A DNA stretch of 53,339 nt from Rhodovulum sp. P5 (GTDB lineage Bacteria; Pseudomonadota; Alphaproteobacteria; Rhodobacterales; Rhodobacteraceae). The stretch lies in the NCBI RefSeq assembly GCF_002079305.1, contig NZ_CP015042.1, positions 1-53,339 on the forward strand, read 5' to 3'. The position numbers and the translations under genes are program-made. The notes below the pieces were generated by a model. The model searched no databases and had not been told where the DNA came from. It saw nothing but the letters and a program-made list of their open reading frames with translations. Positions 35,268 through 43,046 of the stretch are shown here, piece by piece. Positions within the stretch are counted from its first letter, which is position 1; each line of letters begins with the position of its first letter.

Positions 35268-36235
35268 TGGCCCGAAACATCTTCAACCAGCCTCCAAGGA
35301 ATGAGACGGAGAGCGGAGCCCCCTCCCCTACCCCGCCAAAAGCGGCAAAGCTGCCGGGATCTGTTGGAGGATTGCGCGACTCTTTGCGCGAGATCACAGC
35401 AAACTCGATTCGCGATATTGAACCCGATCAGATTGACATGGATGGGCTGCGCGATCGGTTGGTGCTGGAAGATTCCAGTATCGATGAGTTGGCCGAGAGC
35501 ATTCGCAAGCATGGCCAACAAGTGCCCATCATGGTCCGTCCATCAGCCCAACCGGACAGATACCGCATCATCTACGGCCGCCGCAGGCTTGCGGCGATCC
35601 GTAAGGTCGGTGGAACGGTCAAGGCAATTGTTCGAACCTTGGACGATGACGCATCTCTGATCGCTCAAGGCCAGGAGAACAACCTCAGGCTTGATCCGTC
35701 TTTTATAGAAAAGTCTCTTTTTATCAAAGAGATGCAAGAATCCGGGTACAAACCCGGTGTCATTCAAGATGCTCTAGGTCTGACCCGGCAAGGCGTATCC
35801 AACCACAGGGTCGTCATAGAACAACTGCCAGACGGTCTTGTTCAACTTATCGGGCCAGCACATGGGATCGGACGACGGCAGTGGGGTGATCTAGCTGCCT
35901 TGTCGGTGAAGGTAGATTTGGTGGACATCGCCAAAGAGGCGCTCGCCGCCCTGCCCGACGACACTCCTAGTTCCGAAAAGTTCCAAGCGGTCTATTCGGC
36001 TTGCTCGAGCAAAGCACGTAGCGACAAGAAGCCGCCCAATCGTGGGCTGACTTCGGTCATCAATGATGAGAACGGCAGGTCATTGGGCACGCTGACAATC
36101 GATGAGAAGGCGATCGCGCTCAAGGTCACCAAGAAGGACAATCCAGAATTCGGCCAATGGCTCGAAGAGCACGCGGAAGCTACGCTTTTGCAACTCTTCG
36201 TACAGTGGCGGAATGAGAGAGGCTCTGGGTCCTAA
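35267..36235 (+). CDS. repB: Plasmid partition protein RepB (ParB family)
   Basis: A 322-residue RepB starting MARNIFNQPPRNE. The ParB nuclease-like N-domain is visible (SIRKHGQQVPIMVRP, then RYRIIYGRRRLAAIRK, residues ~82-118). It is followed by the helix-turn-helix region (GYKPGVIQDALGLTRQGVSNHR) and a C-terminal dimerisation part ending ATLLQLFVQW. The ATG is the last base of the repA stop plus the following two bases (TGATG), the coupling normal in repABC operons. RepB should bind the parS-like palindromes at 37531 and 37641. It probably also has a role in repA autorepression. Confidence 0.95.
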   Translation: MARNIFNQPPRNETESGAPSPTPPKAAKLPGSVGGLRDSLREITANSIRDIEPDQIDMDGLRDRLVLEDSSIDELAESIRKHGQQVPIMVRPSAQPDRYRIIYGRRRLAAIRKVGGTVKAIVRTLDDDASLIAQGQENNLRLDPSFIEKSLFIKEMQESGYKPGVIQDALGLTRQGVSNHRVVIEQLPDGLVQLIGPAHGIGRRQWGDLAALSVKVDLVDIAKEALAALPDDTPSSEKFQAVYSACSSKARSDKKPPNRGLTSVINDENGRSLGTLTIDEKAIALKVTKKDNPEFGQWLEEHAEATLLQLFVQWRNERGSGS

Positions 36236-36285
36236 CCCAGGCCACACAGAGCAACACGAGCAGAGGAGAAAAGCGAAGACCCGAA

Positions 36286-36337
36286 AGAAAAGAGCCCCCC
36301 AAAGTTTCCCCTGGAGAGCCCTCATCATCTGATTAGC
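36286..36337 (-). ncRNA. repABC counter-transcribed antisense RNA (ctRNA)
   Basis: The repB-repC spacer holds a small leftward transcription unit. The promoter is TTGACC - 17 bp - TACATC (36344-36372). About 14 bases downstream of the predicted start lies a hairpin: GAGGGCTCTCC (36313-36323 on the minus strand) can pair over 11 bp, including G-U pairs, with GGGGGGCTCTT (36290-36300), followed by a T-rich run. Size and position fit the ~50-nt ctRNA that inhibits repC expression and causes incompatibility in repABC plasmids. Confidence 0.75.
36290..36323 (-). terminator. ctRNA terminator hairpin
   Basis: An 11-bp stem including several G-U pairs closes a 12-base loop and is followed by TTTTCTTTC-type pyrimidines on the minus strand. 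Confidence 0.6.
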
Positions 36338-36343
36338 ATCTTT

Positions 36344-36372
36344 GATGTAGCAACCTCCAGCATACCGGTCAA
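36344..36372 (-). promoter_or_regulatory. ctRNA promoter
   Basis: On the minus strand the -35 TTGACC (36367-36372) and -10 TACATC (36344-36349) are separated by exactly 17 bp. Confidence 0.7.
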
Positions 36373-36473
36373 GAGTCACCGATTCGGTGGACTGATATTT
36401 TTTGCCTTTTTCCGCGAAAATTCGAGGAAAGAGACGGGGAAGTTGTGGGCCGAACGGTCGTCGTGAACAAGCC

Positions 36474-37529
36474 ATGGCATTTACAAAACTCTCGATCGAA
36501 GCCGCAGGTGCTGATGCAACCCGCGGCTCATTTCCCCCATCTGAAACCGACGTCTGGACCATCTTCAGAGCCCTGAGAGATGCACGCAGCGTGTTTGGTC
36601 TACGTCCTGGCCACATACAGACACTTCAAGCAATGCTCAGTTTTCTGAAACCTGGCCATGGCGAAACGGTTTTTGCGTCTAACAATTCACTTTGCCAGCG
36701 CGTTGGCGGAATCGACGAACGGACACTCCGGAGGCACATCAACCGCTTCGTTGAACTCGGATTCATCAAGCGCAATGACAGCTCGAACCGAAAGCGCTAC
36801 CGCGTTCGCTCATCCGGCGGGGAGTGCATCAGTTATGGATTGTCTCTCACCCCCCTGCTCAAACGTGCGAGCGAGCTTATAGCCATCGCGCAAGAGATGG
36901 AGAATAACCGGCGAGATCGGATATTTGTCCGCAAACAGATCCTTACAAAGCTCGCCCATTTGGAAGAGCACGATCCTAGCAACGCATTCATCAACCACGC
37001 ACGGAAAGCTCTACGCAGGAAGCTGAGCCTCCCCGAATACCACGCTCTGCTCGCCAATACAGATGCAGAATGCCAGAGTTTGTCTACCCCAGATGACCCG
37101 CCTGAAACTATGGAATTGCCCGCCAATGACGGACAAACTGTCCGGCATCAATCTAAGTCTGAAGAAGAAAAAAAAGATTTAGATAGCAACCTAGGCCTTG
37201 AGACCCTGAAACCAGACTTGCTGACCTCAGTCTGCGATCAGGCGACATCCTTCTCCACAGAAAGACTTAGAAACTGGTTGGACATTGAAAACCATGCTCG
37301 AACACTTGCACCCATGATGGGCATTCACCCAGAGACTTTCGAGAAAGCCAAGAATGCTGTAGGAGCTCAGAAAGCGTCATGCGCGATCTTCATCATGCTA
37401 CAGCTTGGAAAACGCATCAGGGATTTTGGAGCGTATTTTCACAGTATCACCCTGGGTCAAAGGCAAAACCAATTTGAACCATTAGCTTTGATCAAGCGAC
37501 TGTCCGAAAACAATGAGCGAACTGTCTAA
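36474..37529 (+). CDS. repC: Replication initiator RepC
   Basis: A 351-residue RepC. Conserved parts visible are GRPGH-like LRPGHIQTLQAMLSFL, SNNSLCQRVGGIDERTLRRH (winged helix, residues ~63-85), KRNDSSNRKRYRVR, the YGLSLTPLLKR segment, and the C-terminal FIMLQLGKRIRDFGAYFHSIT. The ATG at 36474 is chosen because it gives the standard MAFTKLSIEA-like start. Replication of repABC plasmids starts within repC itself, and an AT-rich stretch at about 37158-37190 (a run of GAAGAAGAAAAAAAAG) is the likely oriV. Expression is expected to be limited by the antisense RNA in its leader. The gene looks intact, so the replicon should be functional. Confidence 0.95.
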   Translation: MAFTKLSIEAAGADATRGSFPPSETDVWTIFRALRDARSVFGLRPGHIQTLQAMLSFLKPGHGETVFASNNSLCQRVGGIDERTLRRHINRFVELGFIKRNDSSNRKRYRVRSSGGECISYGLSLTPLLKRASELIAIAQEMENNRRDRIFVRKQILTKLAHLEEHDPSNAFINHARKALRRKLSLPEYHALLANTDAECQSLSTPDDPPETMELPANDGQTVRHQSKSEEEKKDLDSNLGLETLKPDLLTSVCDQATSFSTERLRNWLDIENHARTLAPMMGIHPETFEKAKNAVGAQKASCAIFIMLQLGKRIRDFGAYFHSITLGQRQNQFEPLALIKRLSENNERTV

Positions 37530-37530
37530 T

Positions 37531-37546
37531 GTCCACCGCGGTGGAC
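37531..37546. promoter_or_regulatory. parS-like palindrome 1
   Basis: GTCCACCGCGGTGGAC, a perfect 16-bp palindrome one base after the repC stop. An identical copy lies 110 bp further on. Sixteen-bp palindromes near repABC genes are the partition sites bound by RepB in alphaproteobacteria. Confidence 0.8.
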
Positions 37547-37640
37547 TTCGAACGAGAAGCGGCGCTTGTGGCAACCAAAACTGTCCAAACGCACCTAGCG
37601 GCGCGTGGTGGTTCTTCAGTTTATCTCAGACCAGCAGATG

Positions 37641-37656
37641 TCCACCGCGGTGGACA
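37641..37656. promoter_or_regulatory. parS-like palindrome 2
   Basis: Second exact copy of GTCCACCGCGGTGGAC, also preceded by AT. I saw no other copy in the window. Confidence 0.8.
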
Positions 37657-37741
37657 AGTGACACACGAGCAAGCCTTGATGAAAATCTGGCCACCCATGG
37701 AAGAAATCGGCGGCCAGGCATTACACCCTAAATGCCTAAAG

Positions 37742-38944
37742 TTATTGTGGGAGGTCACCGTCTCCAAAGAGGTTTGGAAAGAGCCGCTCTCGATAATCCA
37801 ACGGAAACGCCAACCGAACTGGCGTCTTCGGCGAGGCGGAAGTCAGGTATCCGGCGGCGGTCAGTTTACTCAGCGTGTTGCGAGCAGTACGCTCGGACGT
37901 CTTGAGCACAATCTGCGCATCGCCTCGTTCCAGTGCCCCATGCCGAAGAACCGCCGAGATTAGTTCCGGCGCTCGCTTGTCATCGATGGTATCTGCAACA
38001 AGACGACGATACCGTTGGTCTAATCCGCCGAGATCGAACAATCTTGCTGAGAAGGTGATCTGGTCGAGCGTCACCTTTAGGAACCATTCACTGAACGTCT
38101 TCAGTGCCGCTTCTGACAGGTTCCCACGCCCGTCGCGGTCTCCGCGGCGAGGACTGTCGGCCAGATCCATCATCCGTTTGTACTCGCCCCGATCGGTCAG
38201 TCCGCGGGCCAGCCCTCGCGATACGGACCAGAGCCCCTGGCCACCGATCCCCGCTGTGAGGGCCATGGCATGAGACATCAGTCTGCTGACACGGCCGTTA
38301 CCATCCGGGAAAGGGTGGATGTAGTTGAGCCGGTGATGTGCAGAGGCGATCGCGATGATCCGTCCGCTCGAAGACCGCGCCGCAATCTGAAATCGCTTGT
38401 CGAAATGGTCCATGAATGCCGCGACGCGCGACGATGAAGGAGGTAGGTGGCGCCCGACCGCAACTTCCCGATCGTCATCCTGGCGCATGCGTCCCGGAAC
38501 GATGGGCTCTTGTGTGCCGTCGGGATGTTCGATGACCCGAAACTCTTCCGGCATCTCGTCGTAAAAGCTCTTATGGACCCACGTCAGGAATTCGGCGGAT
38601 GTGGGCCGGGGCAGGGTGCCTATGCGATGCATCTCATCGATGGCCCGTTGAACGATGACGTGCGCCCGGGCCTCAAGGGCGAGAGGACGGGTTTCTTCCT
38701 CAAGCTCGGCACCAGCCAGCGCCCTTTCGATGTCGCGGGGGCGCGTGTTGTGTCCTTCGATCAGGTTGGAGTAGTAGCAGTTCATCACACGGACGAGATC
38801 GGCAAGTTCGGCTGCGCTGTCAGGATGCAACCCTTGTCCCAGCCCGGTGGCTTCCCTCTGGATGTCGACCGAAAGGTCTGCCAGTTCTGTAGGAATATGT
38901 TCCTCGAAGAAGCAGGGTTCGATCCTGGCGGGTGTTTCCAGCAT
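37742..38944 (-). CDS. Fic-domain protein (probable AMP-transferase) with built-in inhibitory motif
   Basis: A 400-residue Fic protein. The catalytic loop HPFPDGNGR is at residues 210-218. An N-terminal inhibitory motif SNLIEG (59-64) marks it as a class II Fic protein, in which an internal helix blocks ATP binding. A winged helix follows at the C-terminus (VLKTSERTARNTLSKLTAAGYL, ~360-385), so it may regulate its own gene. The ATG at 38944 matches the family start; the frame extends to 39007 without support. It converges with repC, with the parS-like sites between them. Such proteins are common on plasmids; the target here is unknown. No separate antitoxin gene is visible or needed. Confidence 0.88.
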   Translation of the reverse strand: MLETPARIEPCFFEEHIPTELADLSVDIQREATGLGQGLHPDSAAELADLVRVMNCYYSNLIEGHNTRPRDIERALAGAELEEETRPLALEARAHVIVQRAIDEMHRIGTLPRPTSAEFLTWVHKSFYDEMPEEFRVIEHPDGTQEPIVPGRMRQDDDREVAVGRHLPPSSSRVAAFMDHFDKRFQIAARSSSGRIIAIASAHHRLNYIHPFPDGNGRVSRLMSHAMALTAGIGGQGLWSVSRGLARGLTDRGEYKRMMDLADSPRRGDRDGRGNLSEAALKTFSEWFLKVTLDQITFSARLFDLGGLDQRYRRLVADTIDDKRAPELISAVLRHGALERGDAQIVLKTSERTARNTLSKLTAAGYLTSASPKTPVRLAFPLDYRERLFPNLFGDGDLPQ

Positions 38945-39236
38945 TTTGCCGATCTTCCATATTTGCAAAGTAGTTGAAAAATAAACACATTTCGCACTTT
39001 CAAGCAAGGTTTTGCCGATATGCGTTGCCGATCTTGAGCGCCGATCTAGAATTGCTGCATGAAATCAATGGCTTCGGCAGATGCGCCGGGCTTTTCGGTT
39101 TTGTTGTGTGCCCAAAGGGGCCGGAGAAAGTGAAAGTGTTCTTCGGGTTTTGTGACTGACGGATGAGGGCCTTTGGGGTCCCTCAGATGGGTCCGGGCCG
39201 GGTTCCGGTCTGCCGTTCCTTATGAAGGGCATTACC

Positions 39237-39707
39237 ATGCAAACAGGTGTCTTGCGCGTGTTGCGCGCCACCGCTGCCTCGTGGTGGCGACACAAGGAAC
39301 TACGCCGAGCCGGCCAGACGGGGCAGGCACAACGGCTCGAGCGCGAGACTGTCCTGCGTGACCTCGGCTATCTCAGGCAGGCGGCGACATTGCCGAATGC
39401 CCATGTGATCTGCGGAGAGGGCGGGACGATCATTCACCTTGGTTGGACCACCGTGTCGACCTTCGCGCCGATCGAGCGCTTTCCCTTGGCCACCCTTGCG
39501 GTCGCACGAGGGACGCCCTTCATCGATATCCGACCTGTCACCGATGTCATCGCCATCGCGAACCTGCCGCGGGTGGCGCGGGACGGATCGGTCGACCCTG
39601 AACCTTGGGGCTCTGGCAGTTCTGTATCGCTGCTCACCTACATCGACATGGTCGAAGCTCTCGGTGCCAGGATCGCCAACGATCCGCGCCCCAGTCGGTC
39701 CACCTGA
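39237..39707 (+). CDS. Conserved hypothetical protein upstream of ardC
   Basis: A ~156-residue protein starting MQTGVLRVLRATAASWWRH. The N-terminal third is basic and helical (LRRAGQTGQAQRLERETVLRDLGYLRQAA); the remainder is beta-rich (HVICGEGGTIIHLGWTTV, then FIDIRPVTDVIAIANLPRV). GAAGGG lies eight bases before the ATG at 39237; an ATG at 39222 is possible. The gene directly precedes the ArdC-like gene by 40 bp on the same strand, a frequent arrangement on Rhodobacterales plasmids. I recognise no functional domain. Confidence 0.65.
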   Translation: MQTGVLRVLRATAASWWRHKELRRAGQTGQAQRLERETVLRDLGYLRQAATLPNAHVICGEGGTIIHLGWTTVSTFAPIERFPLATLAVARGTPFIDIRPVTDVIAIANLPRVARDGSVDPEPWGSGSSVSLLTYIDMVEALGARIANDPRPSRST

Positions 39708-39747
39708 TCCCTATTCCCTCTCACCAAAACTCGAAAGGAGGCCAGCC

Positions 39748-40569
39748 ATGGCCCGATCCCGCACGCCCAAATTCGATGCCTCCGAGGTCATCACAAACGA
39801 AATCATCCGCATCATCGAGCGCGGCGTCCTGCCGTGGCGCAAGCCCTGGACCGCAGGTGGCAGCTCTCGCCCCCTGCGCGTGGGCGGTGAACCCTACCAG
39901 GGGGTGAACAACTTCCTGCTGACGATGCGGACCGTGATGGCGGGCCACAGCTCGCCCTTCTGGATGACGCTGCCGCAGGCCAATGCGTTGGACGCAAAGG
40001 TCCGCAAAGGCGAGAAGTCCTCTGTCGTAGTCTATTACGGTCAAAGCCGGAGAGACGCCGGTGATGAGCATGATCACAGCGACGGGGATGATCACTCCGA
40101 GAAAGCCCGCATCTTCCGCTTCCAGAAATCCTACCGTGTGTTCAATGCCTGCCAGATCGAAGGCTTGCCCGACAGCTTCTACCCTGACCCGGAGCCCGTG
40201 CCCGAGCATCCGCCGTCCGAGCCCATCCCGCACATGCAGGCGTTTTTCGATGCCATCGACATCACAACCGTCTTCACGGGCACGGAGGCGTACTATTTGC
40301 CGCCCGTGGACAAGGTTTACATGCCGTCCATCACGCGGTTTCAGGACCCGCGCAATTTCTACGGGGTCTGGGCCCATGAGCTGGCCCATGCCACGAAAGC
40401 CCCCCATCGACTGAACCGTGATTTCGGGCTTTCGAAGTTCGGCAACACGGCCTATGCCCGCGAAGAGATCGTGGCGGAACTGACCTCGGTGTTCCTGGGT
40501 CAGACGCTCGGCTTCACGGCGCATACGCTCGAGATGAATGCCGCCTACCTCCACAACTGGCTGCGCTAA
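39748..40569 (+). pseudogene. ardC: ArdC-like antirestriction protein, 5' part (split by RIT element)
   Basis: The first 273 residues of an ArdC-like protein. An N-terminal single-strand DNA-binding domain (VITNEIIRIIERGVLPWRKPW, VNNFLLTMRT) is followed by a zincin-like metallopeptidase domain with HELAH at 210-214. A Glu two turns into the helix EEIVAELTSVFL (~239-250) probably completes the zinc site. A His/Asp-rich loop (residues ~105-118) is inserted after VVVYYGQS. The ribosome binding site AAAGGAGG is strong. The frame stops at 40569 exactly where the RIT element begins; the missing ~39 residues are found at 44432-44551. ArdC protects incoming plasmid DNA from restriction during conjugation. 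The truncated protein keeps both domains and might retain activity. Confidence 0.85.
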
Positions 40570-40592
40570 TGACGAGCTCGTCATTAGCGCAG
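40561..40592. repeat. Perfect 32-bp palindrome at the RIT left junction
   Basis: Each 16-bp half reads CTGCGCTAATGACGAG toward the centre. The first six bases (CTGCGC) are ardC codons; the palindrome ends immediately before the left inverted repeat of the RIT element. It contains the stop codon that ends the ardC 5' fragment. Confidence 0.9.
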
Positions 40593-40621
40593 TTATCGCG
40601 AGGATGGGATAATGTGGAGGA
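40593..40621 (+). repeat. RIT inverted repeat, left
   Basis: Starts TTATCGCGAG and contains ATAATG-GGAGGA; mismatches with the right end at positions 11, 13, 16 and 23. Confidence 0.85.
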
Positions 40622-40686
40622 AGTCTGCCAAGGCCCTGGTTTTCAGCAACGTCAGGCTTTTTACCTCCGCATTATTTTGATGCGCG

Positions 40687-41685
40687 TCAGAGCGTATCCA
40701 ACCAGTCGAGCACGCTTTGGTCGCGTCGCCATGAGGGTGGACTATCGGTTTTCGGTCTTTCAACACGCTCCAGTGCTTTCCGTTTGGTTTCCAGATTTGC
40801 CTGAGCATAGTGGTTGGTGGTTTCGAGGCTGACATGACCCAGCCAGCTGCGGATGACCGTGACGTCGACGCCAGCGGCGACCAGGTGCACGGCTGTCGCG
40901 TGCCGGAAGCTATGCGGCGTCACATGTTTTGCCGCCAGCGTCGGCGCGGTCTTTTCAGCCGCCCTGACATAGTCCGCCAGCTTGAACCGCACGCCCGAGG
41001 CGCTCAGCGGTTTGCCGTGGCGGTTCACGAAGAGAGGTTCATCGGCCGGCTTCGGTATTCGCTCGAGCAACGACCTCAGCAAGGCGACCGTTTCCGGCCA
41101 AAGCGGGCTGATCCGTTCTTTCCGGCCTTTGCCATACAAGCGCACGCAGGCTGGTGCGTCGAACCTGATCGCTTGCGGACAAAGGTCGAGCGCTTCCTGG
41201 ATGCGCGCGCCTGTATTGTAGAGAACCGACAGCAAGGCATGATCCCGCTGGCCGATCAACGTGGAGCGGTCGGGTTGAGCCAGGATCGCCTGCACCTCTT
41301 CGGGTTCGAGGTAGTCTGGCGCGCGGATCGGTGCTTTTTTCGTCGGCACGTTCAGTACCTCCGCGCACTGCGCCATGAGTTCCGGTTCGCGCGTTGCCAC
41401 AAAGCCGAAGAAGCTGCGCAGGGCAGCGAGGCGGCAGTTCCGGGTGCCGATTGTGTCACCGCGTTCGACCTCAAGATGTTGCAGGAAGGCGATGACCTCC
41501 GCCGCGGTCAATTCGCTCAGCGCTAGGCGAACAACCGGCTTGCGACGCCGGGCCGCGACAAAGCGCAGAATGAGCCGCCAGGTGTCCCGATACGATTTGA
41601 TGGTATGCACAGAGGCGTTGCGTTGCTGGACCATCCAGTCGGTGAAGAACATGCGCAGCAATTGGGGAAGCGGATCAGATTTCAT
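40687..41685 (-). CDS. ritC: RIT tyrosine recombinase, third gene
   Basis: A 332-residue tyrosine recombinase. Core-binding domain residues ~1-110 (SVHTIKSYRDTWRLILRFV). Catalytic residues are visible as Arg in NTGARIQEALDL, HSFRHATAVHL (H-x-x-R), His in SWLGHVSLETTNH and the nucleophile Tyr in NHYAQANLETK. It overlaps the second gene by four bases (ATGA) and is the last gene of the trio, reading toward the left end. In RIT elements all three recombinases are thought to be needed together; the division of labour is not known. Confidence 0.9.
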   Translation of the reverse strand: MKSDPLPQLLRMFFTDWMVQQRNASVHTIKSYRDTWRLILRFVAARRRKPVVRLALSELTAAEVIAFLQHLEVERGDTIGTRNCRLAALRSFFGFVATREPELMAQCAEVLNVPTKKAPIRAPDYLEPEEVQAILAQPDRSTLIGQRDHALLSVLYNTGARIQEALDLCPQAIRFDAPACVRLYGKGRKERISPLWPETVALLRSLLERIPKPADEPLFVNRHGKPLSASGVRFKLADYVRAAEKTAPTLAAKHVTPHSFRHATAVHLVAAGVDVTVIRSWLGHVSLETTNHYAQANLETKRKALERVERPKTDSPPSWRRDQSVLDWLDTL

Positions 41686-43046
41686 GATGCCACCTCCGCC
41701 GGATCAGCGTTGCCAGGCGAGGCGAAGGCCCGGAACCGCTCGCTCGCTTCATGCAACAGTTCCTGCGTCACCGTGATGTAGACCAGCGTGGAGTTGATAT
41801 CCCGGTGGCCGAGATATGTTGCAAGATACGGCAGCTTTTCCTGCGGATTCACGCCTTGTCGGTACCATTCGAGGATCCGGTGAACGACAAAGGTATGGCG
41901 CAGGTCATGGATGCGCGGCCCGGTCTTGCCCGTGACCGGTTTGAGGCCTGCCATGCGCAGAATGGCAACAAGGTGATCGCTGATAGTTGCCCGACAGTAA
42001 TAGCGGTTCTTTTGATCGTGCCAGAACAAGCCAGCTTCGGGGCTGCGAGAGACCTTGGCCTTCTCCCGCGCTTCGAGAAGCACGCGCAGAGCATCCATCG
42101 CGCTGTCCGACAGCGGCAGAATGCGGGACTTGAAGAACTTCGTCTCCCGGACCGCGATGGTTCCGGCCTGCATGTCAACGTCGCCAAGCGTCAGCCTTGC
42201 AATCTCGCCGATGCGCAATCCGGCGCAATAGGCCAGAACCAGCATGGTATATAGGTTGATCGGACGCGAGGGTGCGCGCGGCGACGGGTAGGTCCGGGCG
42301 ATCGCAAGCAGTTTCTGGATTTCCTCGGAGCTGTAGATATAGGGGCGCCGCCAGCCGCGAGCGACCTGTTTCGCTGGCCGGTTGTCCGATTGCCGTTTGG
42401 GACGTGATGGATCGTCATGGCACAGTGCCTTGTTCAGGATACGGGCCAATTTCTCGCATTCGGCCGGATGGTTCGCGGTCGTCTTTGTCCTGCGGTAGTT
42501 CTCAAGCATGATCTCCAGCGGCTGGCCATCAAGATCGGGCCTTCGCTGCAGAAAGCGGTCGAACCTGCGGCAAATGACGTCGGCCGCCTCATACCGGTAG
42601 CCCCTGCGCTGCATCCGCTCGACATGGTTGCGCATCAGCTCTCCCAATGAACTTTCGAACGGTCGAGGTTGCCGCAACGCCTCGAGTGCCTGATTGGGAT
42701 CAGGGGCCATCAAAGCCCGTATTACCCCCGTGTCACTGTGGGCATTATAGTCACGGCGAAGGTCGGAGATCGGACTGCTCCCAATCCTTCCTTCATCCGC
42801 CAGGGCATCAAGGAAGCGGGTAACAATACGGGCGCGGTTCTTCACCGTTGAACGGGCCCAGACCTCGCCGCGCTCGCGCAACCAGTATTCAAATGCTTGC
42901 CGGTCGGTTGCGCCAAACCGCAACGCCACCTGCCGGAAGCTGTTCAGCGCTTGCCGATAGTAAATTGGCGTTATCGCATAGTTCAATGGAAGCCGGGCGA
43001 TGTAGTGCTCGATGAGCTCATCGCCATCCTCGGGCCAACGCCTCAT
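41682..43046 (-). CDS. ritB: RIT tyrosine recombinase, second gene
   Basis: A 454-residue tyrosine recombinase. The N-terminal ~190 residues are longer than in phage integrases and include an RRWPEDGDELIEHYIARLPL start. Catalytic motifs are AYCAGLRIGEIARL (Arg), HDLRHTFVVHR (H-x-x-R), LGHRDINSTLVYI (His and Tyr). Four-base overlaps with both neighbouring recombinase genes show coupled translation. No stop or frameshift is seen. Confidence 0.9.
   Translation of the reverse strand: MRRWPEDGDELIEHYIARLPLNYAITPIYYRQALNSFRQVALRFGATDRQAFEYWLRERGEVWARSTVKNRARIVTRFLDALADEGRIGSSPISDLRRDYNAHSDTGVIRALMAPDPNQALEALRQPRPFESSLGELMRNHVERMQRRGYRYEAADVICRRFDRFLQRRPDLDGQPLEIMLENYRRTKTTANHPAECEKLARILNKALCHDDPSRPKRQSDNRPAKQVARGWRRPYIYSSEEIQKLLAIARTYPSPRAPSRPINLYTMLVLAYCAGLRIGEIARLTLGDVDMQAGTIAVRETKFFKSRILPLSDSAMDALRVLLEAREKAKVSRSPEAGLFWHDQKNRYYCRATISDHLVAILRMAGLKPVTGKTGPRIHDLRHTFVVHRILEWYRQGVNPQEKLPYLATYLGHRDINSTLVYITVTQELLHEASERFRAFASPGNADPAEVAS

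Noticed and set aside
36080..36616. 178-codon open frame on the minus strand across the repB-repC spacer
   Set aside because: It overlaps repB, the ctRNA unit and the repC start; it is a by-product of these and has no domain or ribosome binding site.
37529..37963. 144-codon plus-strand frame after repC
   Set aside because: It contains the two parS-like palindromes and then runs antisense through the 3' end of the fic gene.
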